DNA from: Gemmatimonadales bacterium
Lineage (GTDB): Bacteria; Gemmatimonadota; Gemmatimonadetes; Gemmatimonadales; GWC2-71-9
Assembly: GCA_036265815.1 (NCBI GenBank)
Contig: DATAOI010000030.1
Span: 49,273-113,272 of the forward strand
Reading direction: 5' to 3'
Length of the DNA: 64,000 nucleotides
Both the position numbers and the translations under genes were made by a program. Below are positions 38,323-45,980 of this stretch, piece by piece (the first letter of the stretch is position 1; every line of letters starts with the position of its first letter). The notes beneath the pieces are model-generated. The model was not told the DNA's origin and did no database searches. It was given only the letters and a program-made list of their open reading frames with translations.

Positions 38323-38879
38323 TGCGGGGTGGGTGGGTGGTCTCCGGCGCGCTGGCCCTCGCGGCCCTCGGAGGGTGCGAGGAGTCCGGCGCCAAGCCGA
38401 CCACCACCCTGCAGGCCACCGACAGCGCCGACCAGGTGCTCGAGGGGTTCTCCCATTATGTGACCAAGGAGGGCGTGCGGCGGAGCCGGGTGGAGGCGGA
38501 TACCGCCTACTTCTACGAGAACACCCAGATCACCGACCTGCGGCGGATCAAGGTGGTCTTCTACGACCTCAAGGGCGAGGAAAGCTCCACCCTTACCGCC
38601 CAGCGGGGGACGTACCATTGGCAGGACGGCTCGATGGAGGCCAACGGGCACGTCGTGGTGCTGACGCCCGATCAGCGGAGACTTCAAACCGAGCGGTTGC
38701 GCTATGACAATGCCGCCAACACCATCTCCACCGACCAGCATTTCACCTTCGATCGAGGCACCGAGCACCTGGAAGGGAACAGCTTCAGGTCCGATCCCGA
38801 CTTCAAGAACGTGGTGACCGATCGTCCCCGGGGCGTGGCGGGCAACGGCGTGCTGCTGCCCGGACAGGAGCAGCAATGA
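38319..38879 (+). CDS. lptC: LPS export ABC transporter periplasmic protein LptC
   Basis: This 186-residue protein begins with a lipoprotein signal (LAALGGC, Cys20), then a beta-jellyroll-like region: GVRRSRVEADTAYFYENTQITDLRRIKVVFYD followed by LTAQRGTYHWQDGSMEANGHVVV. LptC docks on the LptBFG complex and hands LPS to LptA. Typical LptC is membrane-anchored by a helix instead of a lipid, so the lipobox is a small departure. Location between kdsD and the LptA-like gene supports the call. It overlaps the next gene by 4 nt. Confidence 0.85.
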   Translation: MMRGGWVVSGALALAALGGCEESGAKPTTTLQATDSADQVLEGFSHYVTKEGVRRSRVEADTAYFYENTQITDLRRIKVVFYDLKGEESSTLTAQRGTYHWQDGSMEANGHVVVLTPDQRRLQTERLRYDNAANTISTDQHFTFDRGTEHLEGNSFRSDPDFKNVVTDRPRGVAGNGVLLPGQEQQ

Positions 38880-40285
38880 GGCGGCGGCTCACGGGCGCCG
38901 TCGTCTGGCCCCAGCTCGCGGTAGCGACAGCGGCCGGGCTCCTTCTGGCCGGGGGACTCGCGGCCCAGGTGCCCGTGGCACCTAAACCCAAACCCGGGCC
39001 CCAACCGGCCGCTCCCGCCGAGCAGCCGCAGCGCTGCATCTTTCAGGTCGACAACGTGGACCGGCAGGGCAGCGTGATCGAAACCCCGTCCGGGACCAAC
39101 TACTTCGCCGGGGGCAACGTTCGGCTGAGCTGCCGGGGCCAGCGGATCTCCATGCGCAGCGATAGCGTCGCGGCCTACGCTGGCAACGTCGTGCAGTTCA
39201 TCGGCAACGTGAAATACCGCGATTCGACACTCACCATGGACGCCGACTTCGGGACCTATTACAAAGCCGGCGAGCGATGGGAAGCGCGGGGTCGGGTCGT
39301 CACCCACAACCTCAAGAGCGGCTCCGCTCTCACCGGCCCCTCGCTGGACTACTTCCGTGAGGTCAAAGGGGTCCGCGACACCCTGGAGATGTACGCCGTG
39401 AGCCGGCCGAAGATCCGCTACTTTGCCGAGGACTCGGCCACGGCCAAAGAAGTCGAGCCGTACATCATCGTTGCCGACCGGGTGCGCTTCAAGGGGAGCG
39501 ACCGTCTCTGGGCCGGCGGCAAGGTGACCATCGACCGGAGCGACTTCGCGGCGCGAGGCGACTCGCTGAGGCTGGATACGGGGACGGGGAGCGATGGCAC
39601 GCTCATCGGGGGAGAGCCGACGCTCCGCGGCCTCGGTCCCGACAGCTTCCGGCTGACCGGCCGGCGGATCGATCTGGCGCTGGAGCGCCGGGAGCTGAAG
39701 GGAGTGGTGGCCAAGGGCACCGGCCACGCTGTCAACCGCGACTGGGACCTGGTGGCCGACACCATCGTGCTCGATCTCAAGCGGCGGAAGCTGGAGCAGA
39801 CGCTGGCCTGGGGAAAGCAGACCCGGCCGTTCGCCACCTCACCCCAGTACGCCATGCGGGCCGACTCCCTGGCGCTGGATACGCCGGATCAGCGGCTCCG
39901 AGAGGTGCGGGGCTTCGGCGGGGCCTGGCTGGGTGGTGACATCGATTCGGTGACCAAGGATCGAGACTGGATGAAGGGAGATACCCTGGTGGCCCAGTTC
40001 GCGGCCCGGGACTCCGCCGGGAAAGCGCGCTCGGTGTTGAGCCGGATCGAGGCCCGCCGGTCGGCGCAATCCTATCACCTGGACCCGAACGCCAAGGCGC
40101 CCCGGCGGCCCTCCATCAATTACGCCCGCGGTGATGCCATCGTGGTGACCATGCGGCCGCCCCCGGCGGAGGGAGTGGACCGGGTGGACATCCGTGGCAA
40201 GGTCGACGGCATCCAGCTGGAGGCGGCCGCCGACTCGACCGCCACGCCTGCCGACTCGGTCCGGCCGAAGCAGGCGACGCCGTGA
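38876..40285 (+). CDS. lptA: LptA/OstA-like periplasmic LPS transport protein (long form)
   Basis: The 469-residue protein has an N-terminal signal (hydrophobic stretch at about residues 14-30 ending in GLAAQVPVA), then a Pro-rich linker and repeated OstA-type beta strands (NYFAGGNVRLSCRGQRISMRSDSVAAYAGNVVQFIGNVKYRDSTLTMDADFGTYY-like segment at about residues 77-130). LptA of E. coli is about 185 residues, so this is more than twice as long; it could bridge the periplasm with more jellyroll units. Position between lptC and lptB supports LPS transport. An LptD N-terminal fragment is a less likely alternative because there is no beta-barrel. Confidence 0.78.
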   Translation: MRRRLTGAVVWPQLAVATAAGLLLAGGLAAQVPVAPKPKPGPQPAAPAEQPQRCIFQVDNVDRQGSVIETPSGTNYFAGGNVRLSCRGQRISMRSDSVAAYAGNVVQFIGNVKYRDSTLTMDADFGTYYKAGERWEARGRVVTHNLKSGSALTGPSLDYFREVKGVRDTLEMYAVSRPKIRYFAEDSATAKEVEPYIIVADRVRFKGSDRLWAGGKVTIDRSDFAARGDSLRLDTGTGSDGTLIGGEPTLRGLGPDSFRLTGRRIDLALERRELKGVVAKGTGHAVNRDWDLVADTIVLDLKRRKLEQTLAWGKQTRPFATSPQYAMRADSLALDTPDQRLREVRGFGGAWLGGDIDSVTKDRDWMKGDTLVAQFAARDSAGKARSVLSRIEARRSAQSYHLDPNAKAPRRPSINYARGDAIVVTMRPPPAEGVDRVDIRGKVDGIQLEAAADSTATPADSVRPKQATP

Positions 40286-41445
40286 GCCAACCCGAATGGA
40301 TCGCGGGACTCGGCGATCGCGACCCGTCGGTGCCGATCGCGCTGGCCGCCATCACGCGCGCGGCCGGCCCTGGCGACACCGTCGGCTTCTCCGACCTGGT
40401 GATGAGCTACCGGGAGGCGCACCTCGCCTGCTACGCCGAGCTGAGCGGCTTGGGGGAGCAGGAGATCTCCGGCGACGAGGTTCGCGACCACCTGGCTCGC
40501 TCGGTCCTCCCCCGCTTGACCACCGAGGGGTGGATTCTGGATACCGCCGATACCGGTTGGGAGCCGGTGCAGGCCAGGGTCGTCTGGTGGAGCGGGAGCT
40601 CGGAGGAGCGGGAGGGGGTGTATCAGGCCCTGCTGGCGGCCGCGCGGCGCGCCGTGCAGCGCTCCAAGATCGTCACCCCGCAGCGGACGTCGGCCAGCGT
40701 GCTCGAGGGGGTGGACCTGTCCAAGAGCTTCAAGGGACGGCGGGTGGTGGACCGGGTGAGCGTGCAGGTGCGGCAGGGAGAGATCGTGGGGCTACTGGGT
40801 CCCAACGGGGCGGGAAAGACGACGACCTTCTACCTTATAACGGGGCTGATTCGGCCCGATGCCGGGCGGGTCCGTCTCGATGGCCACGATCTCACCCGCT
40901 CCCCCATGTACCGACGGGCCCGCGCCGGCATCGGCTACCTGGCTCAGGAGCCGTCCATCTTCCGGAAAATGACCGTCGAGGAAAATATTCTTGCTATCCT
41001 TGAGACCAGGCGGTTGGGACGGGAGGAGCGCCAGCGGCAGCTGGACCGCATGCTGGACGAGCTGTCGATCAAGCATCTCCGGCGGAGCCGAGCCTACTCG
41101 TTGAGCGGCGGGGAGCGGCGGCGGCTGGAGATCACCCGGGCTCTCGTCACCGACCCCAAGTTCATGTTGCTCGACGAGCCGTTCGCCGGCGTCGATCCCA
41201 TCGCGGTCCACGATATTCAGACGATCGTCGCCGGGCTGCGCCACCGCGGGATCGGCGTGCTGATCACCGACCACAACGTCGAGCAGACTCTCGACATCGT
41301 GGATCGGGCCTACATCATGTTCGAGGGCAAAGTGCAGGCCTCCGGCACCGTGCGTGACCTCGTATACGACGATCGGGTCGCCCAGCTCTACCTGGGCCCC
41401 ACCCTGACGGCGCGCCTCCGCGCCCGCCTGGAGGCCGTGGCATGA
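40282..41445 (+). CDS. lptB: LPS export ABC ATPase LptB with a long N-terminal extension
   Basis: The C-terminal part (from about residue 139) is a complete LptB ATPase: Walker A GPNGAGKTTT, Q-loop YLAQEPSIFRKMTVEENI, signature LSGGERRRLEI, Walker B FMLLDEPFAGVDP and switch LITDHNVEQTL. LptB energises LPS extraction with LptF/LptG. Residues 1-138 have no counterpart in LptB of E. coli, which is about 240 residues. This extension is soluble, mixed helical and contains WILDTADTGWEPVQARVVWW. The gene starts at GTG 40282 in a 4-nt overlap with the lptA stop, which supports translation of the extension. An internal GTG at codon 140 could instead give a normal-sized LptB. LptF/LptG are not in the window. 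Confidence 0.9.
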   Translation: MSQPEWIAGLGDRDPSVPIALAAITRAAGPGDTVGFSDLVMSYREAHLACYAELSGLGEQEISGDEVRDHLARSVLPRLTTEGWILDTADTGWEPVQARVVWWSGSSEEREGVYQALLAAARRAVQRSKIVTPQRTSASVLEGVDLSKSFKGRRVVDRVSVQVRQGEIVGLLGPNGAGKTTTFYLITGLIRPDAGRVRLDGHDLTRSPMYRRARAGIGYLAQEPSIFRKMTVEENILAILETRRLGREERQRQLDRMLDELSIKHLRRSRAYSLSGGERRRLEITRALVTDPKFMLLDEPFAGVDPIAVHDIQTIVAGLRHRGIGVLITDHNVEQTLDIVDRAYIMFEGKVQASGTVRDLVYDDRVAQLYLGPTLTARLRARLEAVA

Positions 41446-42962
41446 GGACCGGCCTGTCTCAGCACACCAGCATGCGGCAGGAGCTGCGGGTCAATCCGCG
41501 GCTCTATCAGGCCATGGACATGCTCTACATGCCCATGATGGACCTGCAGCAGCACCTCAAGCAGGAGCTCCTGGCCAACCCCTTCCTGGAGCTGCTGGAG
41601 CCGGAGGACGAGACGCCGGAGCAGAAGGCCGCCGAGGAGCAGAAGGAACAGAAGGAGAAGGAGGAGGAGGTGGATTGGGAGGAGATCCTGCTCAACGGGT
41701 TCGAGGTCGGGGGCACCCGGGAGCAGTACGAGCAGCTGGAATACACCGAGCCGGTCACGGTAGAGACCCGGGACCTCATCGATCATCTCCGCGAGCAGCT
41801 CCAGATGATGACCCTGAGCCCGCGGCAGCTGCTGCTGGGCGAGGAGTTCCTGGGGAACATCAATGAGGAGGGGTATCTCGCCGCCAGCCTGGAGGAGATC
41901 CTCGAGTCGGTCAATCAGCTCGTCAGCGGGCATGTCGCCCCCCGTCCCGAGCCCTCGGATCCGACCGAAGGGCCCGACGCAGAGTCTGACGAGCCCGGCG
42001 AGACCGAGCCGGCCAGCCCTCCGCCGCCCGACGCGCTGCTCTACACCATGGCCGAGGCGGAGGAGATGCTGCACATCATTCAGCGGCTCGACCCGCCCGG
42101 CATCGGCGCGCGCGATCTGCGCGAATGCCTCCTGATCCAGCTCGGCGAGCAGGCCGACACCACGTCGCTCACCTATCGCCTGGTCAACGAGGCGTTCCCC
42201 GATCTCATCGCCCACCGGTGGAACGAGCTGGCCAAGCGCTTCGGAGTGGATCCCGCCGGCGTGCAGGCGGCGGCCGACGAGCTCGCGCGGCTGGATCCCA
42301 AGCCGGGACTCAAGTACGCCTCCCAGAGCGACGGCTACATCATTCCCGACCTGATCGTGGAGAAGATCGGCGGGCGCTATCAGGTGTTCCTCAACGACAC
42401 CGGCATGCCCCGGCTCCGGCTCAGCCGCTCCTACCAGGAGATCGCCCGCGACAAGAAAAAGATGACGCCGGAGAATCGCGAGTTCATCGCCTCCAAGATG
42501 AACAGCGCCAATTGGATGATTCAGGCGATCGAGCAGCGGCGGCAGACCATGCTCAAGGTGATGAACTTCATCGTCGACCGGCAGCGCGACTACTTCGAGA
42601 AGGGTATCGAGTACCTCCGGCCTCTCACGCTGCGCGAGGTGGCGGAGGTCATCAACATGCACGAGTCCACCGTCAGCCGGGTCACCAACGAGAAGTTCGT
42701 GCAGACGCCCCGGGGCGTGCTGCCCCTCAAGTTCTTCTTCTCCAGCGCGCTCTCCACCGCGTCCGGGGAGGACGCGAGCGCGCGCTCGATCCGGGCCAAG
42801 CTGCAGAAAATGGTGAGCGAGGAGAACAGCGCCAAGCCGCTCACCGACCAGCAGATCGTCCATCTCTTCCAGGAGCAGGGCATCCAGATCGCCCGGCGGA
42901 CCGTCGCCAAATACCGGGATCAGCTTGGCATCCTGCCCGCGCGCATGCGGAAGCGGGTATGA
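41442..42962 (+). CDS. rpoN: RNA polymerase sigma-54 factor
   Basis: The 506-residue protein has the three RpoN regions: a Gln/Leu-rich N-terminus (QHTSMRQELRVNPRLYQAMDMLYMP; enhancer response), an acidic middle part (EDETPEQKAAEEQKEQKEKEEE), then a core-binding and HTH region (ESTVSRVTNEKF). The C-terminal RpoN box reads ARRTVAKYR, which contacts the -24 promoter element. Gln/acid-rich stretches of about 170-210 are poorly ordered. It overlaps lptB by 4 nt, an arrangement also found in proteobacteria (lptB-rpoN). No activator with an AAA+ domain is in the window. Confidence 0.96.
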   Translation: MRTGLSQHTSMRQELRVNPRLYQAMDMLYMPMMDLQQHLKQELLANPFLELLEPEDETPEQKAAEEQKEQKEKEEEVDWEEILLNGFEVGGTREQYEQLEYTEPVTVETRDLIDHLREQLQMMTLSPRQLLLGEEFLGNINEEGYLAASLEEILESVNQLVSGHVAPRPEPSDPTEGPDAESDEPGETEPASPPPPDALLYTMAEAEEMLHIIQRLDPPGIGARDLRECLLIQLGEQADTTSLTYRLVNEAFPDLIAHRWNELAKRFGVDPAGVQAAADELARLDPKPGLKYASQSDGYIIPDLIVEKIGGRYQVFLNDTGMPRLRLSRSYQEIARDKKKMTPENREFIASKMNSANWMIQAIEQRRQTMLKVMNFIVDRQRDYFEKGIEYLRPLTLREVAEVINMHESTVSRVTNEKFVQTPRGVLPLKFFFSSALSTASGEDASARSIRAKLQKMVSEENSAKPLTDQQIVHLFQEQGIQIARRTVAKYRDQLGILPARMRKRV

Positions 42963-43915
42963 CCCTCGCCGCCGCCGAGACGCTGGACGTCAGCGTCCTC
43001 GTTCCGGCGAAGGACGAGGCCGACAACCTCCGCGAGTTCCTCCGGCTCTGCGCCGCCGCCCTGACCCCCGCCGGATTCAGCTTCGAAGTCGTGATCGTGG
43101 ACGACGGCTCGCGGGACGAGACCGCCCGGCTGCTGCGCGAGCTGCAGCGAGAGTACCCCTTCCTCCGCGTCGTGACCCACCGGCGCCAGCGGGGCATCGC
43201 CGACGCGCTCCGCTCGGCCGCCGACGTGGCGCGGGGCGACGTGTTCGTCTTCTACCCCGCGGACCTGCAGTATCTGCCCGAGGACATTCCCCGGCTGGTC
43301 GATCCGATCCTGCACCAGCGTGCCGACATCGTGACCGGCACCAAGCAGGGCAAGTACGAGAAGGCCTTCGTCTCCGGGGTCTACAACGGGCTCTGCCGCT
43401 GGCTGTTCGGGGTGGGCGTCAACGATCTCAACTCGGTCAAGGCCTACCGCCGGGAAGTCATGCTGGGCGTGCCGCTCCGACCCGACTGGCACCGGTACAT
43501 GGTGGTCATAGCCGCCGCCGACGGCTACCGGCTGACGTCGGTGCCGGTGCCGCTGTACCCCCGTCGGGCCGGCACCTCGAAGTTCACCTGGAAGCGGATC
43601 CCGGTGGGGATCTTCGACCTGATCAGCGTCTGGTTCCAGCTTCGCTTCGGCCGCAAGCCGATGCTCTTCTTCGGCATCGGCGGCGCCGCGCTGTTCGTGA
43701 TCGGCTTCCTCGCCGGCATCGTGGCGCTGGTGCTCCGGTTTGGCTACGACATCGGTCTCCGACCGTTGCTCAACTTGGTCGAGACCATGGTGATCAGCGG
43801 TATCGTGCTCTTCGGGTTCGGGTTGCTGGGTGAGATGATCGCCGGCCTGCAAGAGGAGACGCGGGCGCACGCCCGTGCGCTCGCTCGACTGGACAAGCTC
43901 GACCTGCGGGACTGA
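42959..43915 (+). CDS. Family 2 glycosyltransferase with C-terminal membrane helices
   Basis: This 318-residue GT2 enzyme has VLVPAKDEADNL, VIVDDGSRDET and a VFYPADLQY acceptor segment, then VKAYRREVMLGVPLRPDWHRYM. Two hydrophobic helices near the C-terminus (about residues 240-300) place it in the membrane. The architecture is that of polyprenyl-phosphate glycosyltransferases such as GtrB/DPMS-like enzymes, which transfer a sugar from a nucleotide donor to a polyprenyl phosphate. It overlaps rpoN by 4 nt. The DxD is seen as PADLQ, which is atypical, so donor and activity are uncertain. Confidence 0.82.
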   Translation: MTLAAAETLDVSVLVPAKDEADNLREFLRLCAAALTPAGFSFEVVIVDDGSRDETARLLRELQREYPFLRVVTHRRQRGIADALRSAADVARGDVFVFYPADLQYLPEDIPRLVDPILHQRADIVTGTKQGKYEKAFVSGVYNGLCRWLFGVGVNDLNSVKAYRREVMLGVPLRPDWHRYMVVIAAADGYRLTSVPVPLYPRRAGTSKFTWKRIPVGIFDLISVWFQLRFGRKPMLFFGIGGAALFVIGFLAGIVALVLRFGYDIGLRPLLNLVETMVISGIVLFGFGLLGEMIAGLQEETRAHARALARLDKLDLRD

Positions 43916-43918
43916 ACG

Positions 43919-45061
43919 GTGCGGGTCGTGTTTCTGACGCACAACTTTCCTCGCTGGCCGGGGGATCTCTCCGGAGCGTTCCTCGGCACCCTGGCGGCCG
44001 CGCTGGTCCGCCGCGGCGTCGACCTGCGGGTCGTGGCGCCCAGTGACCTGGGCGAAGCCGGCGAGGGGGTAGTCGATGGCGTGCCGGTGCGCCGGGTGCG
44101 CTACGCCTCGGCCGCCGCCGAGACGATCGCCTACCGGGGAAACATGCAGTCGGCGCTTCGCGGGCCAGGAGGGTGGCGCGCACTGGCCGGCCTCTGGCGG
44201 GCGCTCAAGCGCGCAGCCCGCGAGGAGATCGATGCCGGGGCGGACCTGGTGCACGCACACTGGTGGGTCCCGGCGGGCCTGGCAGTCCCTTCTGGCATCC
44301 CGATGGTCCTCACAGTGCACGGCACCGACGCGGCGCTGCTCCGCCGCTCGCGGCTCGCGCGGTCGCTCGCGCGGCCGGTCTTTCAGCGTGCCAGGCTGGT
44401 CACTGCCGTCTCGCGCGAGCTCGCCGGCTGGGTCCAGACGGGTGTCGGCCGCTACGTCGAGCCCGGCCACATACAGCCGATGCCGGTCGACACCAGCTCG
44501 TTTCCCTGGACCACCGGCGGTGGCGGTGCAGTGGTGGTGGCCCGGCTCTCGCCGCAGAAGCGGGTCAGCCTCGCCATCGACACGGTCGCGGTGCTCGCCT
44601 CCTGCGGCCACGATCTGCAGCTCACCATCGTGGGTGATGGCCCGGAGCGGGGCGCCTTGGAGCGACAGGTCGAACGCCTCGGGATCAGCCCGTTCGTGCG
44701 CTTCGCCGGCGCGGTCTCCTCGGCCGAGGTCGTGCGCTACCTGGAGCGCGCGGATGTGATGATCTTCCCCGCGCAGGGCGAAGGCTTCGGGCTCGCCGCC
44801 GCGGAGGCGCTCATGGTCGGCGTTCCGGTCGTGGGCTGTTGGGATGGGGGCGGGGTGCTCGACGTCATCCCCGAATCGGGCGCGGGCCGCCTGACGCTGC
44901 CGTCCGCCGAAGCGATGAGCGATGCGACGCTCGACCTGCTGCACGATCCCCAGCGCCTGGAGCTGGCCCGGATCGTGGGCGAGTCGTGGCGGGCCCGGCT
45001 GGCCCCGGACCATGTCGGGGAGATCTGCGAAGGCTGGTACCGCGAGGCCCTGGGTGGATAG
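43919..45061 (+). CDS. Family 4 glycosyltransferase
   Basis: This 380-residue GT-B enzyme begins VRVVFLTHNFPRWPGDLSGAFL (GTG start). The C-terminal half has VVVARLSPQKRVSLAIDTVAVL, LTIVGDGPERGALERQVERLG and EGFGLAAAEALMVGVPVVG; that last E-x7-E-type motif binds the donor nucleotide sugar. It probably adds a sugar to a lipid- or polyprenyl-linked glycan, but the acceptor is unknown. The end overlaps the next gene by 8 nt. Confidence 0.88.
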   Translation: MRVVFLTHNFPRWPGDLSGAFLGTLAAALVRRGVDLRVVAPSDLGEAGEGVVDGVPVRRVRYASAAAETIAYRGNMQSALRGPGGWRALAGLWRALKRAAREEIDAGADLVHAHWWVPAGLAVPSGIPMVLTVHGTDAALLRRSRLARSLARPVFQRARLVTAVSRELAGWVQTGVGRYVEPGHIQPMPVDTSSFPWTTGGGGAVVVARLSPQKRVSLAIDTVAVLASCGHDLQLTIVGDGPERGALERQVERLGISPFVRFAGAVSSAEVVRYLERADVMIFPAQGEGFGLAAAEALMVGVPVVGCWDGGGVLDVIPESGAGRLTLPSAEAMSDATLDLLHDPQRLELARIVGESWRARLAPDHVGEICEGWYREALGG

Positions 45062-45980
45062 GCGGTGGATCCGCCTGGCCCAGTGGCTGGTGGGAATCGC
45101 GATCGTGCTCTTCGCCGCGCGCTCCCTGGTGCGGAACTGGGACCAGCTCCGCTCCCAGGATCTGGACTGGAGCGTACGACCCGGGTGGCTGCTGCTGAGC
45201 GCCATCCTCGTGTGGCTGATGTACGCGATCCTGATCGCGGCCTGGCGCATCATGCTGGCCGCGTGGGGCCAACGGCTGGGCGGCTGGGAGGCGGCCCGCA
45301 TCTGGACCGTGTCCAGTCTGGGGAAGTATCTCCCCGGCAAGGTCTGGGCGATCGCCGGCATGGCGCTCATGTCGCAGCGGGCCGGCGTGGCGCCGTGGGC
45401 GGCCACCGGATCAGCGGTGATTCTGCAGGTGCTGGCGATCGGCACCGGCGCCGGTATCGCGGGCGTGACCGGCGCGAGCGCGCTCGAGGCGGCTCGTCCC
45501 GGCGCCCGCGCGGCGCTCGGGCTCATCGTGGCAGGGGCAGTGGTGGGAATCGGCCTGCTGCTCTGGCCACCGCTCCTCCAGCGGCTGCTGCGGCTGGCCG
45601 CGCCGGGCAGCGCGGGGGAACGGGCACCGGCGGCGGGCGGTATCGTCTTCGGCATCGGCGCCAACCTGGTCGCCTGGCTGGGCTACGGCACCTCGCTCTG
45701 GCTGCTGGCGCGCGGGCTGCTCCCCGGCGTGCGGCTGGAGTGGCTTCCCGCCGTCGCGGTGTTCGCGGCATCGTATCTTGCCGGCTTCCTGGCACTGTTC
45801 GCGCCGGGCGGCATCGGGGTCCGTGAAGGACTGTTCATCCTGATGTTGCAGCAGCCGATCGGCATCGCCGCGGCCACCGCGCTGGCACTCGCGTCGCGGC
45901 TGCTGCTCACCATCACCGAGCTCGGGGCCGCGGTCCCGTTCCTCGCCTTTCCCTGGAGGAGAGTGCGTGTCGCACCCTGA
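45054..45980 (+). CDS. Lysylphosphatidylglycerol synthase TM-region/flippase-like membrane protein
   Basis: The 308-residue protein has about eight hydrophobic helices. TVSSLGKYLPGKVWAIAGMALMSQRAG and FLALFAPGGIGVREGLFILML are the family motifs of the LPG_synthase_TM/UPF0104 group (AglD-like). Members act as flippases or as membrane platforms in glycan or lipid modification. The start is GTG 45054, inside the glycosyltransferase stop region (8-nt overlap). The position among glycosyltransferases suggests a role in moving a polyprenyl- or lipid-linked glycan. Confidence 0.78.
   Translation: MDRRWIRLAQWLVGIAIVLFAARSLVRNWDQLRSQDLDWSVRPGWLLLSAILVWLMYAILIAAWRIMLAAWGQRLGGWEAARIWTVSSLGKYLPGKVWAIAGMALMSQRAGVAPWAATGSAVILQVLAIGTGAGIAGVTGASALEAARPGARAALGLIVAGAVVGIGLLLWPPLLQRLLRLAAPGSAGERAPAAGGIVFGIGANLVAWLGYGTSLWLLARGLLPGVRLEWLPAVAVFAASYLAGFLALFAPGGIGVREGLFILMLQQPIGIAAATALALASRLLLTITELGAAVPFLAFPWRRVRVAP

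Noticed and set aside
42920..45664. A minus-strand open frame of about 914 codons
   Set aside because: It is antisense to two recognised glycosyltransferase genes and a flippase-like gene and has a His/Asp/Arg-rich shadow composition.
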